Positions 9,297 through 19,060 of a stretch of 64,000 bases of DNA are shown piece by piece. The DNA comes from Methanolobus profundi. Its GTDB lineage: Archaea > Halobacteriota > Methanosarcinia > Methanosarcinales > Methanosarcinaceae. The stretch lies in NCBI RefSeq assembly GCF_900114835.1, contig NZ_FOUJ01000001.1:434001-498000 (forward strand), read 5' to 3'. Positions within the stretch are counted from its first letter, which is position 1; every line of letters begins with the position of its first letter. The notes under the pieces are model-generated. The model was given only the letters and a program-made list of their open reading frames with translations. It was not told the origin of the DNA and did no database searches. A program made the position numbers and the translations under genes.

Positions 9297-10364
9297 ATGG
9301 TATCAGAGCCAATGAACAGTACTATATGTCCAAAATGCGGGAATGGAACTCCCCGATTATTTCAGGGACGCTGCAAGAGCTGCTTTCTGGAGAATTTCAC
9401 CCTTGCAGAAATAGCTCCTGTCCTGCATGCCAAGATATGCTCGACCTGTGGGGCACGAAATATCAGGAACAGGTGGGTGAATGAAGGGAATCTTGAGTCG
9501 ATCATTATCCAGACAGCCGAAGATGCACTTTTAGTGCATGAAATGGCAGGTGACATCGAGATATACATTGAACCTCGTGCACAGACGCCTTATATTTATA
9601 AGGTACATATCGAAGTTGATGCGATGGTGCTTGACGAGATCTTCCATCAGAGCCTGGATACTGAGATACGTGTAGTGCGCGAGTCCTGTGACATGTGCAG
9701 TCGTATATCAGGAGGCTATTTTGAAGCTATAATGCAGATAAGGGCAAGCAAACGTATCCCTTCCCAGGAAGAGATGGCCGAGTGTATCACTATAGCTAAC
9801 GGGGTACTTGAGAGATTACGTAATAAGGGTGACCGACTTGCATTCATATCAAGCAGTCTTGATATTAAGGAGGGAGTTGACCTCTATGTTGGTTCTTCAA
9901 ATGCTGCACGCCATATATGCAGGGAAATAAATTCACAACTTGGTGGTACTTTTACCGAGTCTGCATCATTACAGGGAAGAAAAGAAGGTAAGAATGTCTA
10001 TCGCATCACTTTTTCCCTGAGACTTCCGGAGTTCATGCCACATGATATTATCGAGCATAAGGGCAGGGTCATAGAGATAAGGAAGTTCGGTAAGAGTGTG
10101 ACAGGTACTGATGTCGAGACCGGTGCACGTTTTACGGGTACATTCGATGAACTGGATGGTGCGACACTTCTTGCAAACAGGAAGGACCTGGGAACAACAA
10201 TGCTCGTGGCTATCGAGAATGATGATCTTCTCGTACTTGATCCTGATACCTATGAGACCGTGACCATCAGAAAACCTGTCATGTTCAATGCAGAAGCAGG
10301 TACCGAGATACCAGTTGTCAGAACAGAAAAAGGACTTCTTGCTGTTGCAGATCCTTCCAGATAA
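9297..10364 (+). CDS. NMD3-like ribosome-associated zinc-finger protein
   Basis: This 355-residue protein matches the archaeal homologue of eukaryotic Nmd3, the 60S subunit export adaptor; in archaea it is presumed to act in large-subunit maturation. The N-terminus has the paired zinc motifs CPKCG...CKSC and CSTCG, with CDMC further on, then the NMD3 core and an OB/SH3-like C-terminal part. No Shine-Dalgarno site is visible. An AATATTTAA element at 9281-9289 lies about 25 bases before the ATG at 9312, so a leaderless mRNA starting there is possible. It heads the nmd3, ATP-grasp, tfe, HD housekeeping group. Confidence 0.8.
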   Translation: MVSEPMNSTICPKCGNGTPRLFQGRCKSCFLENFTLAEIAPVLHAKICSTCGARNIRNRWVNEGNLESIIIQTAEDALLVHEMAGDIEIYIEPRAQTPYIYKVHIEVDAMVLDEIFHQSLDTEIRVVRESCDMCSRISGGYFEAIMQIRASKRIPSQEEMAECITIANGVLERLRNKGDRLAFISSSLDIKEGVDLYVGSSNAARHICREINSQLGGTFTESASLQGRKEGKNVYRITFSLRLPEFMPHDIIEHKGRVIEIRKFGKSVTGTDVETGARFTGTFDELDGATLLANRKDLGTTMLVAIENDDLLVLDPDTYETVTIRKPVMFNAEAGTEIPVVRTEKGLLAVADPSR

Positions 10365-10373
10365 AAGGCCTGT

Positions 10374-11555
10374 ATGTCCATGAAGAATATCCTTGTTATA
10401 GGTTTTAGCACCCGCAACATCGTTTGTTCCGGCATAAAGGCCGGATATAACATGTATGCTATCGATGCTTTCTGTGACCATGACCTGATACAGCATGCAA
10501 CAGATGCAAGAAAGCTTGATATCGATGGCTCTTTCGATGCCAGCACTATCAGTCTTGAACAGCTGGCTGAGATGATCGAAAGTTTCGGTGTTGAGTTCGA
10601 TGCGATCATACCAGGATCAGGTTTTGAGATGATAGGACTTGATGCATTACCATACAGTGTACTTTCCAATGATCCCGGGGTCATAGAAAATGTATCTGAC
10701 AAGTATTGTTTTTCCAGATATCTTTCCAAGTTGGGAACCGCTCATCCTAAGACCGTTCTTCTTTCTGATATCCACGAACTGGAGTTTCCTGCCATTGTCA
10801 AACCGGCATGCTCAGGAGGTGGGATCTTCAATATGAAGGTCAATTGCGAGGATGATATCTCAGCTCTTCATGAGCGACTTAAGGCTATTGGGATGCCTGC
10901 GGGTAAGAACAAACTGATAGCTCAGGAATACATAGAAGGTACTCCTGTAAGTGTCTCTGTGATATCCACTAAGGACGAAGCGGTGGCAGTAGCAGTGAAT
11001 GAACAGCTCATAGGTACTCCATGGTTAACAGATGTTCCTTTTGCCTATTGTGGGAATATAACTCCTTATGATACTCCTTATGCAGATGAGATGATGCGTT
11101 TATCCGAGGAACTGATACTTGAACTGGGTCTAGTGGGCTCCAATGGTGTGGACCTGATAATATCCGGGAATGGTCCTGTGGTCATAGAGGTGAATGCACG
11201 TTTCCAGGGCAGTCTTGATACGGTTGAAATGGCTACTGGGGTATGTCTGCTGGATGCTCATATACAGGCTTTCCAGGGGAACATGGTAGTGGGAAAGAAT
11301 GAATTTGAAGGGAATGTAAAATATTCCTGCAGAGCTGTCCTTTATGCTGATAGGGATATGGAGATGACCGAAGCTGCCCAGGAAAAGCTTCTTCAAAGGA
11401 ACGTATGTGATGTCCCTAATACCGGACAGGCAATAGGTAAGGGGGAACCTGTAACCTCTGTGTTATGCTCTGGTAAAGACCGCGAAGATGTTCTTGGGAT
11501 GGTCAAAGAAAGCGTTATGTTTATACGTGAATCATTGAATCTACTTTGTCCCTGA
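10374..11555 (+). CDS. ATP-grasp carboligase-like protein
   Basis: A 393-residue ATP-grasp superfamily ligase. Visible are an N-terminal pre-ATP-grasp Rossmann region (ILVIGFSTRNIV), the lid-type loop FPAIVKPACSGGGIFNMK, IAQEYIEGTPVSVSV, and the metal/ATP site GVDLIISGNGPVVIEVNARFQGS. The set resembles COG2232-type archaeal carboligases. ATP-grasp enzymes join a carboxylate to an amine or thiol with ATP; the substrates here cannot be read from sequence. MfnD (tyramine-glutamate ligase) is a related possibility. It begins nine bases after nmd3, so cotranscription is likely. Confidence 0.75.
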   Translation: MSMKNILVIGFSTRNIVCSGIKAGYNMYAIDAFCDHDLIQHATDARKLDIDGSFDASTISLEQLAEMIESFGVEFDAIIPGSGFEMIGLDALPYSVLSNDPGVIENVSDKYCFSRYLSKLGTAHPKTVLLSDIHELEFPAIVKPACSGGGIFNMKVNCEDDISALHERLKAIGMPAGKNKLIAQEYIEGTPVSVSVISTKDEAVAVAVNEQLIGTPWLTDVPFAYCGNITPYDTPYADEMMRLSEELILELGLVGSNGVDLIISGNGPVVIEVNARFQGSLDTVEMATGVCLLDAHIQAFQGNMVVGKNEFEGNVKYSCRAVLYADRDMEMTEAAQEKLLQRNVCDVPNTGQAIGKGEPVTSVLCSGKDREDVLGMVKESVMFIRESLNLLCP

Positions 11556-11664
11556 ACAAAATATCTGAATATGGGATCAGATAGTTCGGAACGAAAGGGT
11601 ATTGCAAGCAAAGGTTAATATTTGAATACATTGCATTAACATGCACATCATGAGGTGAAATTTT

Positions 11665-12162
11665 TTGATAGATTTGAATGATCCGGTTGTAAGAGGGTAT
11701 CTTATTCGTCTGGTGGGTGAAGATGGACTGCAGATGATAGTGGACATGCCTGAGGGCGAAGTGACCGACGAACAAATAGCCGAAGCAACGGGTATTCTAC
11801 TTAATATTGTCAGAAGGACCCTTTTCATTCTTAATGAGAACAAGCTTGCAGTATGCAGGCGTGAACGTGATTCCAGTAGTGGATGGCTTACATACCTCTG
11901 GACGCTCGATATGACAGACATAGGACCTCAACTGGTAAAAGAGAAGAAGAGACTCGTCAAGAATCTCAGGACCAGGGTCCAGTTCGAAGAGGACAATGTC
12001 TTCTATGCATGTCCGGAAGGGTGTATACGTATGAACTTTAATGAAGCTACTGAATGCGAGTTCCTCTGTCCTTACTGTGGTGAGGATATGATGTACGATG
12101 ATAACAGTAAGTTCATAGATAAGATAGAAAAGAGACTTCGGTTCCTTGATAAAGACAAATAG
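11665..12162 (+). CDS. tfe: Transcription factor E (TFE alpha)
   Basis: Archaeal TFE, 165 aa, homologous to the TFIIE alpha N-terminal half; it binds RNA polymerase and assists promoter opening. A winged-helix domain (about residues 1-85) is followed by a linker and a zinc ribbon with CPEGC and CEFLCPYCGEDM. The start is TTG at 11665 with GAGGTG at 11652-11657. The HD gene follows without a spacer base. Confidence 0.93.
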   Translation: MIDLNDPVVRGYLIRLVGEDGLQMIVDMPEGEVTDEQIAEATGILLNIVRRTLFILNENKLAVCRRERDSSSGWLTYLWTLDMTDIGPQLVKEKKRLVKNLRTRVQFEEDNVFYACPEGCIRMNFNEATECEFLCPYCGEDMMYDDNSKFIDKIEKRLRFLDKDK

Positions 12163-12669
12163 ATGTTTTCATCTGAAGATGCACTGGACCTGCTGAGAAG
12201 CTCTGGTTGCAGTGAAAAGGTCATAGCTCATTGCGTGGCTGTTGCTGATCTGGCCCTTGACATATCCCGTAAGCTCATAGATAATGGGAGGGATGTGAAT
12301 ATAGGTCTGGTAGAGGTGGGAGGTCTGCTCCATGATCTTGGTCGTGCAAAGAGTCATGGTATCGATCATGCTGTGGTCGGTGTCAGCATTGCAAGGGAGA
12401 ACAATGTGGACCCTGAGATCATTGAGATCATAAAGCGACATATCGGTGCAGGCATCACAAAAGATGATGCAAGAGTGCTCGGTCTTCCTGATGACGATTA
12501 TATGCCAATAACACTCGAACAGAAGATAGTGGCCCATGCAGACAATCTTGTAATGGGAACTGAACGTATCTCTCTTGACCGGCGTATAATGAAAATGCAG
12601 AAAAAAGACCTGGATCTCGCAAGCATTGAACGAGTAAAAGCACTTGCTGAAGAAATAGGCATCTACTGA
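12163..12669 (+). CDS. HD-domain phosphohydrolase (TIGR00295-like)
   Basis: A 168-residue HD superfamily metal-dependent phosphohydrolase: GLLHDLGRAKSHGIDH carries the HD metal ligands, and IIKRHIGAG, MPITLEQKIVAHADNLV complete the set. It resembles archaeal proteins annotated TIGR00295/HDIG. The substrate is unknown; a cyclic-phosphate or nucleotide substrate is possible (MptB of the methanopterin pathway is a different HD protein). It starts directly after the tfe stop, so it is translationally coupled to tfe. Confidence 0.8.
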   Translation: MFSSEDALDLLRSSGCSEKVIAHCVAVADLALDISRKLIDNGRDVNIGLVEVGGLLHDLGRAKSHGIDHAVVGVSIARENNVDPEIIEIIKRHIGAGITKDDARVLGLPDDDYMPITLEQKIVAHADNLVMGTERISLDRRIMKMQKKDLDLASIERVKALAEEIGIY

Positions 12670-12679
12670 TCAAGGGATA

Positions 12680-12776
12680 AATATATATATAAAAATTACT
12701 AATGAGTAACATGATGCATTATCATGCATAGTACATTTTTAAATTTATTTTCTCATTTTTGTATGAGGTATAATTA
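12680..12776 (+). promoter_or_regulatory. psmB promoter region
   Basis: The spacer before psmB is very AT-rich. It contains AAATATATATATAAAAA near 12680, a good archaeal TATA candidate, and ATGCAT-TATC-ATGCAT near 12716-12731, two copies of a 6-bp palindrome. ATGAGGTATAATTA just before the start supplies the ribosome-binding site GAGGT. Confidence 0.5.
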
Positions 12777-13406
12777 ATGGTTAATGATAAACATTACAAA
12801 GGTACAACCACTGTAGGTATAGTTTGCAATGACGGTGTTGTTCTTGCAACCGAGCAGCGTGCAACAATGGGGAATTTCATTGCAAGCAAGACCGCAAAGA
12901 AGGTCTACAAAATAGATGACCGGGTCGCTATGACCATTGCGGGTTCAGTGGGAGATGCACAGCAGATCGTAAGAGTAATGAGTGTGGAGTCCAAATTATA
13001 CAAAATGAGACGTAAGGAACCCATGACCATCAAAGGTCTTACAACACTGTTGTCTAACATGCTCAGTGGACAGAGATACTATCCATTGATGGTACAACTC
13101 CTTGTTGGAGGATTCGACAAGAACGGACCTTCTATTTACTCACTTGACGCTCTTGGTGGCAGCATCGAAGAGACAAAGGCTGTATCCACAGGTTCAGGCT
13201 CTCCTTTTGCATATGGTGTACTTGAGGACAGGTACAAAGAGGACATGTCAACAGAAGATGGTATCGAACTTGCTGTCAGAGCACTTCACAATGCAATGAA
13301 GAGGGACTCTGCATCCGGTGAGAACATCGATGTAGTGGTAATTACCAAGGATTCTTACACCAGACTTGACATGGAAGACGTCAAAAAGATGAGGGAAACA
13401 CTCTAA
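12777..13406 (+). CDS. psmB: 20S proteasome beta subunit
   Basis: Catalytic beta subunit of the archaeal 20S proteasome, 209 aa. The propeptide MVNDKHYKG is removed to expose Thr10 (TTTVGIV), the N-terminal nucleophile; the conserved Lys of [10 protein letters not shown] and the [12 protein letters not shown] segment are present. The ATG at 12777 follows GAGGT. The alpha subunit and regulatory ATPase are not in this window. Confidence 0.96.
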   Translation: MVNDKHYKGTTTVGIVCNDGVVLATEQRATMGNFIASKTAKKVYKIDDRVAMTIAGSVGDAQQIVRVMSVESKLYKMRRKEPMTIKGLTTLLSNMLSGQRYYPLMVQLLVGGFDKNGPSIYSLDALGGSIEETKAVSTGSGSPFAYGVLEDRYKEDMSTEDGIELAVRALHNAMKRDSASGENIDVVVITKDSYTRLDMEDVKKMRETL

Positions 13407-13516
13407 ATGAGCATATAATATCCTTTGATCTTTTATTTAGCGTAACATAATATTTTCGATATAGTTTTTTAAACTATTTCCATATTTTTCACTTTTTTAT
13501 AAGGAAGGCTGTTTTA

Positions 13517-15427
13517 ATGGCGGTAGAAGAAGTACTATCTGATCTGAAGAAGAAAATAGAAGAAAAACTACCTAACGGTACTACTATTTCTAGTGTTGAG
13601 TTTGAAGGCCCACAGCTTGTTGTTTACACAGAAGAGCCCAAAAAGTTTGCAGATAACGGTAATATAGTCAGAAATCTGGCAAAAGCATTGAGAACACGTA
13701 TTGTTGTTCGTCCAGATCCAAGGGTGCTTATGCCACCAGAGGAGTCTATTGGCAAGATCCTGGAGACAGTACCTGATGAGTCAGGTGTGTCCAACCATCA
13801 TTTCGACCCGGATGTCGGTGAGGTTATAATCGAAGCAGAGAAACCTGGTCTTGTAATAGGAAAACACGGTGAGACTCTCAGGGAGATCACAAAGAAGATA
13901 GGATGGACCCCTAAGGTCGTAAGGACCCCTCCTATTAAATCACGTACTGTACAGAACATACGTGAGTTCATGCGTACAAATCATAAAGACAGAAAGGATA
14001 TTCTAAAATCAGTAGGAAGAAAGATCCACAGAGGATGCACTTCCAAGGATGAATGGGTAAGGGTAACATCACTGGGTGGTGCAAAGGAGGTCGGAAGAAG
14101 TTGTTTTATTATCTCGACCCCTGAGTCACGTATAATGATCGATTGTGGTGTCAATGTCGGTTCCGATGACAACATGACCCCGTATCTCTATGTGCCTGAA
14201 GCATATCCGATCAACCAGATCGATGCTGTTGTACTTACACATGCTCACCTCGACCATCAGGGTCTTGTGCCACTTCTTTATAAATATGGTTTTGAAGGAC
14301 CTATCTACTGTACTCCTCCAACCAGGGATCTTATGGCACTGTTGCAGCTTGACTACATCGATGTTGCTGCAAAGGAAGGCAAGAGGCCTCCATACAGTTC
14401 AGCAGATGTAAGGGAAGGACTCAAGCACACCATCGTTCTTGACTATGAGGAAGTAACGGATATTGCTCCTGATATCAAACTAACGTTCCACAATGCAGGA
14501 CACATTCTAGGTTCTGCAGTATCTCACTTCCATATCGGTGACGGACTGCACAATGTAGTTGTCACAGGTGACTTCAAATACGAGAAGACAAGACTTTTCG
14601 ATGCAGCAGTTAACAGGTTCCCACGTGTTGAGAGTGTTATCATGGAATCCACATATGGAAACTCCAATGCAACACAGCCTTCACTTCAGGAAGCTGAGAA
14701 GAACCTGCAGAACATTGTCAATTCCACTTTGAAGAAGGATGGAATAGTTCTGATCCCTGCCTTTGCAGTAGGAAGAAGTCAGGAAGTAATGATCGTTCTT
14801 GAGGATGCTATACGCAAGGGTATCATACCTAACGTTCCTGTCTATCTTGATGGTATGATCTGGGAAGCAACAGCTATCCACGCTACGTATCCGGAATATC
14901 TCAATAACGACCTGCGTAAGCTTATCTTCCAGAAAGGACAGAATCCGTTCCTTTCAGAATGCTTCAAGCCTGTTGATTCCAACGAGCTTCGCCAGAAGAT
15001 CATTGAAGAACCACATCCATGTGTTATCCTGTCAACATCAGGTATGATGAATGCTGGTCCTGTCATTGAGTACTTCAAGGCGTTCGCAGAGAATGAGAAC
15101 AATACTCTTGTTTTCGTAGGTTACCAGGCAGATGGAACCCTTGGTAGAAGGATCCAGAAGGGATGGAAAGAAATTCCATTGTCAACGAACAAGGGTACCT
15201 TTGTTGTTAAAATGAACATGAACGTCGAGGTTGTCGATGGTTTCTCAGGTCACTCTGACAGAAGACAATTGATGGACTACATCAAGAAGATGAAGCCACG
15301 TCCTGAAAGAGTCTACACCGAGCATGGTGATGAACGTTCCTGTATAGACCTTGCAAGCTCCATCCACAAGAGGAACAAGATGGAGACAAAGGCACTTACA
15401 AATCTCGAAACAGTACGGTTGGTATAA
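13517..15427 (+). CDS. fttA: Beta-CASP ribonuclease / termination factor aCPSF1 (FttA)
   Basis: A 636-residue archaeal CPSF73 homologue that cleaves nascent RNA and drives transcription termination. N-terminal tandem KH-like domains (residues 1 to about 145, GKHG at 115-118) precede the metallo-beta-lactamase core with THAHLDHQG at 241-249 and the beta-CASP insert. The C-terminal motif 3 histidine lies in GFSGHSDR and a last His in YTEHGDE. Length and domain order match the family. The start ATG at 13517 has AAGGAAGG upstream. It is monocistronic with a hairpin over its own stop codon. Confidence 0.95.
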   Translation: MAVEEVLSDLKKKIEEKLPNGTTISSVEFEGPQLVVYTEEPKKFADNGNIVRNLAKALRTRIVVRPDPRVLMPPEESIGKILETVPDESGVSNHHFDPDVGEVIIEAEKPGLVIGKHGETLREITKKIGWTPKVVRTPPIKSRTVQNIREFMRTNHKDRKDILKSVGRKIHRGCTSKDEWVRVTSLGGAKEVGRSCFIISTPESRIMIDCGVNVGSDDNMTPYLYVPEAYPINQIDAVVLTHAHLDHQGLVPLLYKYGFEGPIYCTPPTRDLMALLQLDYIDVAAKEGKRPPYSSADVREGLKHTIVLDYEEVTDIAPDIKLTFHNAGHILGSAVSHFHIGDGLHNVVVTGDFKYEKTRLFDAAVNRFPRVESVIMESTYGNSNATQPSLQEAEKNLQNIVNSTLKKDGIVLIPAFAVGRSQEVMIVLEDAIRKGIIPNVPVYLDGMIWEATAIHATYPEYLNNDLRKLIFQKGQNPFLSECFKPVDSNELRQKIIEEPHPCVILSTSGMMNAGPVIEYFKAFAENENNTLVFVGYQADGTLGRRIQKGWKEIPLSTNKGTFVVKMNMNVEVVDGFSGHSDRRQLMDYIKKMKPRPERVYTEHGDERSCIDLASSIHKRNKMETKALTNLETVRLV

Positions 15428-15460
15428 CCGTACATATTTCTTCTTTTATTTTTAATTTGT
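15413..15460 (+). terminator. Hairpin and T-tract at the fttA stop codon
   Basis: GTACGGTT (15413-15420) and AACCGTAC (15426-15433) form a perfect 8-bp stem around a 5-base loop. The TAA stop sits in the loop and 3' arm. TTTCTTCTTTTATTTTT follows. It is a terminator candidate for the gene that encodes the termination factor. Confidence 0.65.
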
Positions 15461-15837
15461 AGAATTTACTATTTGATCTATTCATGCGACCGTGCATTTC
15501 TGTCATTATTGCAGATAATCAATTTTGTAGATGCATCACAGTTTTTAGCTACTGGTATGCAGAAAAGAGTGAACAAATTGATCATTGGCAAACAAAGAAC
15601 AAAGCAACCACCCGCCGCAGGCGGCACTTTCCTTCACTGCCATGAACACTATTAAAATATGGAGTTGTTAATAATTGCTGGATTCAGAGTTACAATTCAT
15701 GGGGGTTCAGTTGATGTCTTCGTTTGCGTGTAGAAATAAAAGTGAAAACAATAGATTATTTAATGCACTTTTTCGGATTGTGCCGGCTTTGCCGGGCCCT
15801 TTGGGATGATTTAAGTTATTCAGGAATTACTTAACTT
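15461..15837. other. Intergenic region with small GC-rich inverted repeats
   Basis: No convincing gene. AT-rich DNA contains two GC-rich hairpins: CCGCC-GCA-GGCGG near 15612-15624 and CCGGC-TTT-GCCGG at 15783-15795. A 60-codon open frame at 15473-15655 crosses the first hairpin, lacks a ribosome-binding site and looks non-coding. Confidence 0.5.
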
Positions 15838-16491
15838 TCATCGATCAATTCTCATCAGATCGCTCAGGTAAACGATCAGCTCAGAATGGTCTTTAAGCAC
15901 TATATCGGCTTCCTGAAGCTCTGATCCATCAAGGTATGTCGGTATTCCCACACAGTACATGCCTGCATTTTTGGCAGATTCTACTCCAAGTGGTGCATTC
16001 TCAACTACAAGACAATCTTTCTTTTTCAGACCCAGTTTCTCTACAGCTCTGTTGTATGGTTCAGGGTCAGGTTTTCCGTTCTGCACATCCTCCCCGGAGA
16101 TGATGGCATCAAATATATCAGGGTAGAATCTGTCCATGAGGGATGTCACTATCGTCCTGTCAGCACCGGATGCTACGGCTAATTTGAATTTACCTTTAAG
16201 TGATCTCAGGCACTCGTACATGCCTTCAAAAACTTCTGCCCTGTTGTTCTCCATGAAATGTGCCCTTTTCTTTTCAAGTATAGCATCATACATGTCTGGC
16301 TCCGGTGTCCTGCCAGCTTTTTCAAAGAATATATTGATGACACCAACATGATTGGAACCTTCGATCTCATATATCTCCTCTTCAGTGACATCGATACCAA
16401 ATTCAGCAAATACATCAACCCATGCTTTTGCATGATATGGCATTGAATTCACAAGAACTCCGTCGGAGTCAAAAATTATCCCTTTGAACAT
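15838..16491 (-). CDS. HAD-family phosphatase/phosphomutase (beta-phosphoglucomutase-like)
   Basis: A 217-residue subclass I HAD hydrolase. Motif I is FDSDGVLVNS (nucleophile Asp and acid/base Asp; the first-Asp context FDSDG is usual for PGM-like members), motif II VASGADR, motif III KPDPEPYNRAVEKLG and motif IV VVENAPLGVESAKNAG. The helical cap and VENAPLGV resemble beta-phosphoglucomutase and sugar-phosphate phosphatases. Substrate is not determined. The next gene on this strand lies 141 bases upstream; joint transcription is possible. Confidence 0.85.
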   Translation of the reverse strand: MFKGIIFDSDGVLVNSMPYHAKAWVDVFAEFGIDVTEEEIYEIEGSNHVGVINIFFEKAGRTPEPDMYDAILEKKRAHFMENNRAEVFEGMYECLRSLKGKFKLAVASGADRTIVTSLMDRFYPDIFDAIISGEDVQNGKPDPEPYNRAVEKLGLKKKDCLVVENAPLGVESAKNAGMYCVGIPTYLDGSELQEADIVLKDHSELIVYLSDLMRIDR

Positions 16492-16632
16492 ATTGGTTCC
16501 TTATGGATATTCTCTGATAAACATTGTGGATAAACACATTCTCTTTTTGATGGATAGGGACATAATTGTTTACTCCAAAGATGCAGTTAACAGGATCTCT
16601 ACAGGCCCGAAAAACATATTCATCTGTCTACT

Positions 16633-17586
16633 TCACCAGAACATTATAATAAAAGCCACGATCGCTACCATTATACCGTTCTGCATCATCAGGGATACGA
16701 ACATGATCCTCACTCCAAGCCTGGGGCTGAATATACCCGCATAATATGGCAGCATGCTCTTGATCCTGGGAACACTGGCAAGTATCCTTCCAACAATTAG
16801 GGCAAGTATAACATCCTTTGGTGTAAGCATCTCTGCTGTTAGAAGATTGCCGGCTATGGTATAGGCTGCGATATTGCTGGCAAACCATCCAGCTACGATG
16901 GGTAGACCTTCGGCTGGTACATACCTGATCAGAAAAGAGTTGCTCATCAAGGATGATACCCAGTCAAATATACCGGTCTCCATGAGCTGGAAAACAATTA
17001 TAGATACCACTGCCATGGTGAGGACTATTTTTTTCAGGGATCTACCTGATCTTTTTGAGGCCTTTTTAATTGCTTGCCTGAAAGGGATCTTCTCAATGTT
17101 TGCATGGATCTCTCCGTGGGTTTTGGGTTCAAGGAGAACACGGGCAGCGACCAGAGCTATCAGTGTCTTCAGAAAACCGATAAGCACGACTATACCCAGA
17201 TAGATAAGGCCGGTGGTACCAAGCAGTACGACAACAACAGGCAGCAGATCCCTCGAGAGCACTATGCTTGATGGGAACGAGTTGACCATTGTAGCTATGA
17301 TGGTCTCCTTTCTGTCAATGTACTTATCATCATGCAACTTTGCGATCATGGAATTTCCTGCAGCAGATGAACCAAAGGATGTGAGAAAACTCACACCCAG
17401 CTCCTCCCTGAGATTGCCAAAACGCATCACAGGGGATGCAAGGAAACCCAGTTTTTTGACCCATCCCATTTCCACGAGAATATCCATTATAATGGTCCCT
17501 ATTACGATGGGAGGGATAACCTTAATGAGATAATCAAAAGATGAGTAAAGAGCATCGATCCACATTTGACTCCCATATTCTCCCAT
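16633..17586 (-). CDS. Nucleoside-recognition (GATE) domain membrane protein
   Basis: About 317 residues with seven to eight predicted membrane segments. The motif FGSSAAGNSMIAKLHDD, repeated later as GWFASNIAAYTIAGNLL, identifies the GATE/nucleoside-recognition domain found in nucleoside transporters and in the SpoIIIA/FeoB-related family. The solute is unknown. The ATG at 17565 with GGGAG close by is an alternative start that removes seven residues. Confidence 0.75.
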   Translation of the reverse strand: MGEYGSQMWIDALYSSFDYLIKVIPPIVIGTIIMDILVEMGWVKKLGFLASPVMRFGNLREELGVSFLTSFGSSAAGNSMIAKLHDDKYIDRKETIIATMVNSFPSSIVLSRDLLPVVVVLLGTTGLIYLGIVVLIGFLKTLIALVAARVLLEPKTHGEIHANIEKIPFRQAIKKASKRSGRSLKKIVLTMAVVSIIVFQLMETGIFDWVSSLMSNSFLIRYVPAEGLPIVAGWFASNIAAYTIAGNLLTAEMLTPKDVILALIVGRILASVPRIKSMLPYYAGIFSPRLGVRIMFVSLMMQNGIMVAIVAFIIMFW

Positions 17587-17751
17587 ACAAGATAAGAGTT
17601 TTAGTAGAGACGATCTGTTATGTGGGGATATGCTCTGTTATTGAAGATCAGGGAGCTTGTCAAAAAAGGGACATACGACAGAAAATGCTCAGTATTTCTT
17701 ATTCTGATCGGAAAAAGCCAGTTTCTTCAAAGGGAACTTTGCATTAGATGA

Positions 17752-17785
17752 AGAAAAAACAGTATAAAGGCACGCTTTATACTGT
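17752..17785 (-). terminator. Terminator of the VTC/DUF4956/beta-helix operon
   Basis: An 11-bp perfect stem, ACAGTATAAAG (17759-17769) with CTTTATACTGT (17775-17785), has a 5-base loop. On the minus strand it is followed by GTTTTTTC, and it lies 11 bases beyond the 3' end of the last operon gene. Confidence 0.8.
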
Positions 17786-17795
17786 AATTGGATCA

Positions 17796-19040
17796 TTATC
17801 TTCGCATTCCTCCTCCGGGTGGCATAGTTCCATCTCCAGGTCCTCCTGGCCTGTTTCCACCGCCCATCATTTCTGCTTGTATCTCATATATCTGGACGCC
17901 ATTTACGATCACAGTTCCTCCGTTTATATAAGATTCCTCATCTACATCAATTCCGGAATTACATGTGATCGTTATGTAACCATCATTAATGGTTACCGTG
18001 CCATTTGCATCGATCCCATCTGTATCTCCGCTAGCCATCTCTATATTGATCGTCCCGCCATTAATGATTATTTCAACATCATAAGCAGTACTTTTCCTGG
18101 CAGCATTGATCCCGTCATCTGTTGCGTAAATATCGATGTTACAATCATTGATCACGATATAGGTCGCTTCAATTCCTTCAGAGGCTTTTGTAATGGTGAT
18201 ATCTCCGCCATCGATCTGTATGAATCCGGCAGCGGTTATCCCGTCATCAGCTGCATTGATCTCAAATGTTCCATCGTAAATGTAGATGTTCCCTAAACTA
18301 TCGTCCTCATCATTTTCACAATGGAATGTATCTTTTGAAGAATCGACAGTAAATGTTCCATCATAGATCAATATCCTGTCATTAGCCTCGAAAGAATCCA
18401 GCTCTGAAGTTACGTAATAAGTTCCTCCGGTTACCTTAATATCATCTTTACTGCTAATTCCGTTTTCTGACGATACTATCTCTAAAGAACCTACACCATT
18501 GAAGACCAGGTCATCTTTTGAAAATATGACTGCATCGAGATTCGTATCTCCATCGCTAACAAAAGCTCCTGTCGTTTCCATATAATTCTCGCTATCTGTG
18601 GTAGTAATGAAAACCTTGTCTGCTGACTTAACATAGATAACTGGCATATCCTCATTAACGATATTCACACCATCCAGAACGATCTGGACCTTGCTTTCAT
18701 CTTCTACATCTACATAAATAGTAGCGTCAGTAGCCTCTCCACTTATTACATAAACTCCTTCTTCGGAAATTGTAATATCAGTGTCTGACCCAGCTTCTAT
18801 ATATGTTGCATCTTCCAGGTCTGCTTCCTGTTCTAAGTCCCTGGAAGTGAATTCTGAGCTTGCTGCATATATGGAAATATCTTCATTACTTTCTCCTGTA
18901 ATTGTGGAGACAATACTTCCTTCATCACTCAGGTCATTATTATTTTCTTCTGTAGTTGCAGGGATGATACTTCCTCCAACACTTAAAAAAATAAGTAATA
19001 GGGCTAGTAAAGCTCCCCCTATCAAAATATACTTTTTCAT
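17796..19040 (-). CDS. Secreted parallel beta-helix carbohydrate-binding protein (Cthe_2159-like)
   Basis: A 414-residue exported protein: N-terminal hydrophobic signal or anchor (residues 4-27), an acidic spacer, then a long Asp/Gly/Ile-rich repeat with recurring DDGI, NGGTINI, DGGDITI and YDGTF units, typical of a right-handed parallel beta-helix with calcium sites. The tail is Gly/Pro-rich (GGGNRPGGPGDG). The pattern matches the carbohydrate-binding domain-containing family whose type member is Clostridium thermocellum Cthe_2159, a polysaccharide-binding protein. It is the last gene of a three-gene unit with VTC and DUF4956 proteins, an association also seen in bacteria. What it binds here is not known. 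Confidence 0.78.
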   Translation of the reverse strand: MKKYILIGGALLALLLIFLSVGGSIIPATTEENNNDLSDEGSIVSTITGESNEDISIYAASSEFTSRDLEQEADLEDATYIEAGSDTDITISEEGVYVISGEATDATIYVDVEDESKVQIVLDGVNIVNEDMPVIYVKSADKVFITTTDSENYMETTGAFVSDGDTNLDAVIFSKDDLVFNGVGSLEIVSSENGISSKDDIKVTGGTYYVTSELDSFEANDRILIYDGTFTVDSSKDTFHCENDEDDSLGNIYIYDGTFEINAADDGITAAGFIQIDGGDITITKASEGIEATYIVINDCNIDIYATDDGINAARKSTAYDVEIIINGGTINIEMASGDTDGIDANGTVTINDGYITITCNSGIDVDEESYINGGTVIVNGVQIYEIQAEMMGGGNRPGGPGDGTMPPGGGMRR

Positions 19041-19060
19041 TTTAGTTCCCTCTTATGATT

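Noticed and set aside
9260-9484. 74-codon frame overlapping the NMD3-like start
   Set aside because: Overlaps the zinc-finger region of the larger gene in another frame; the larger gene has family motifs.
15473-15655. 60-codon frame after fttA
   Set aside because: No ribosome-binding site, crosses a GC-rich hairpin, unlike a protein in composition.
17748-18296. 182-codon plus-strand frame opposite the beta-helix gene
   Set aside because: Mirror of Ile/Asp/Gly repeats on the minus strand; low-complexity shadow.
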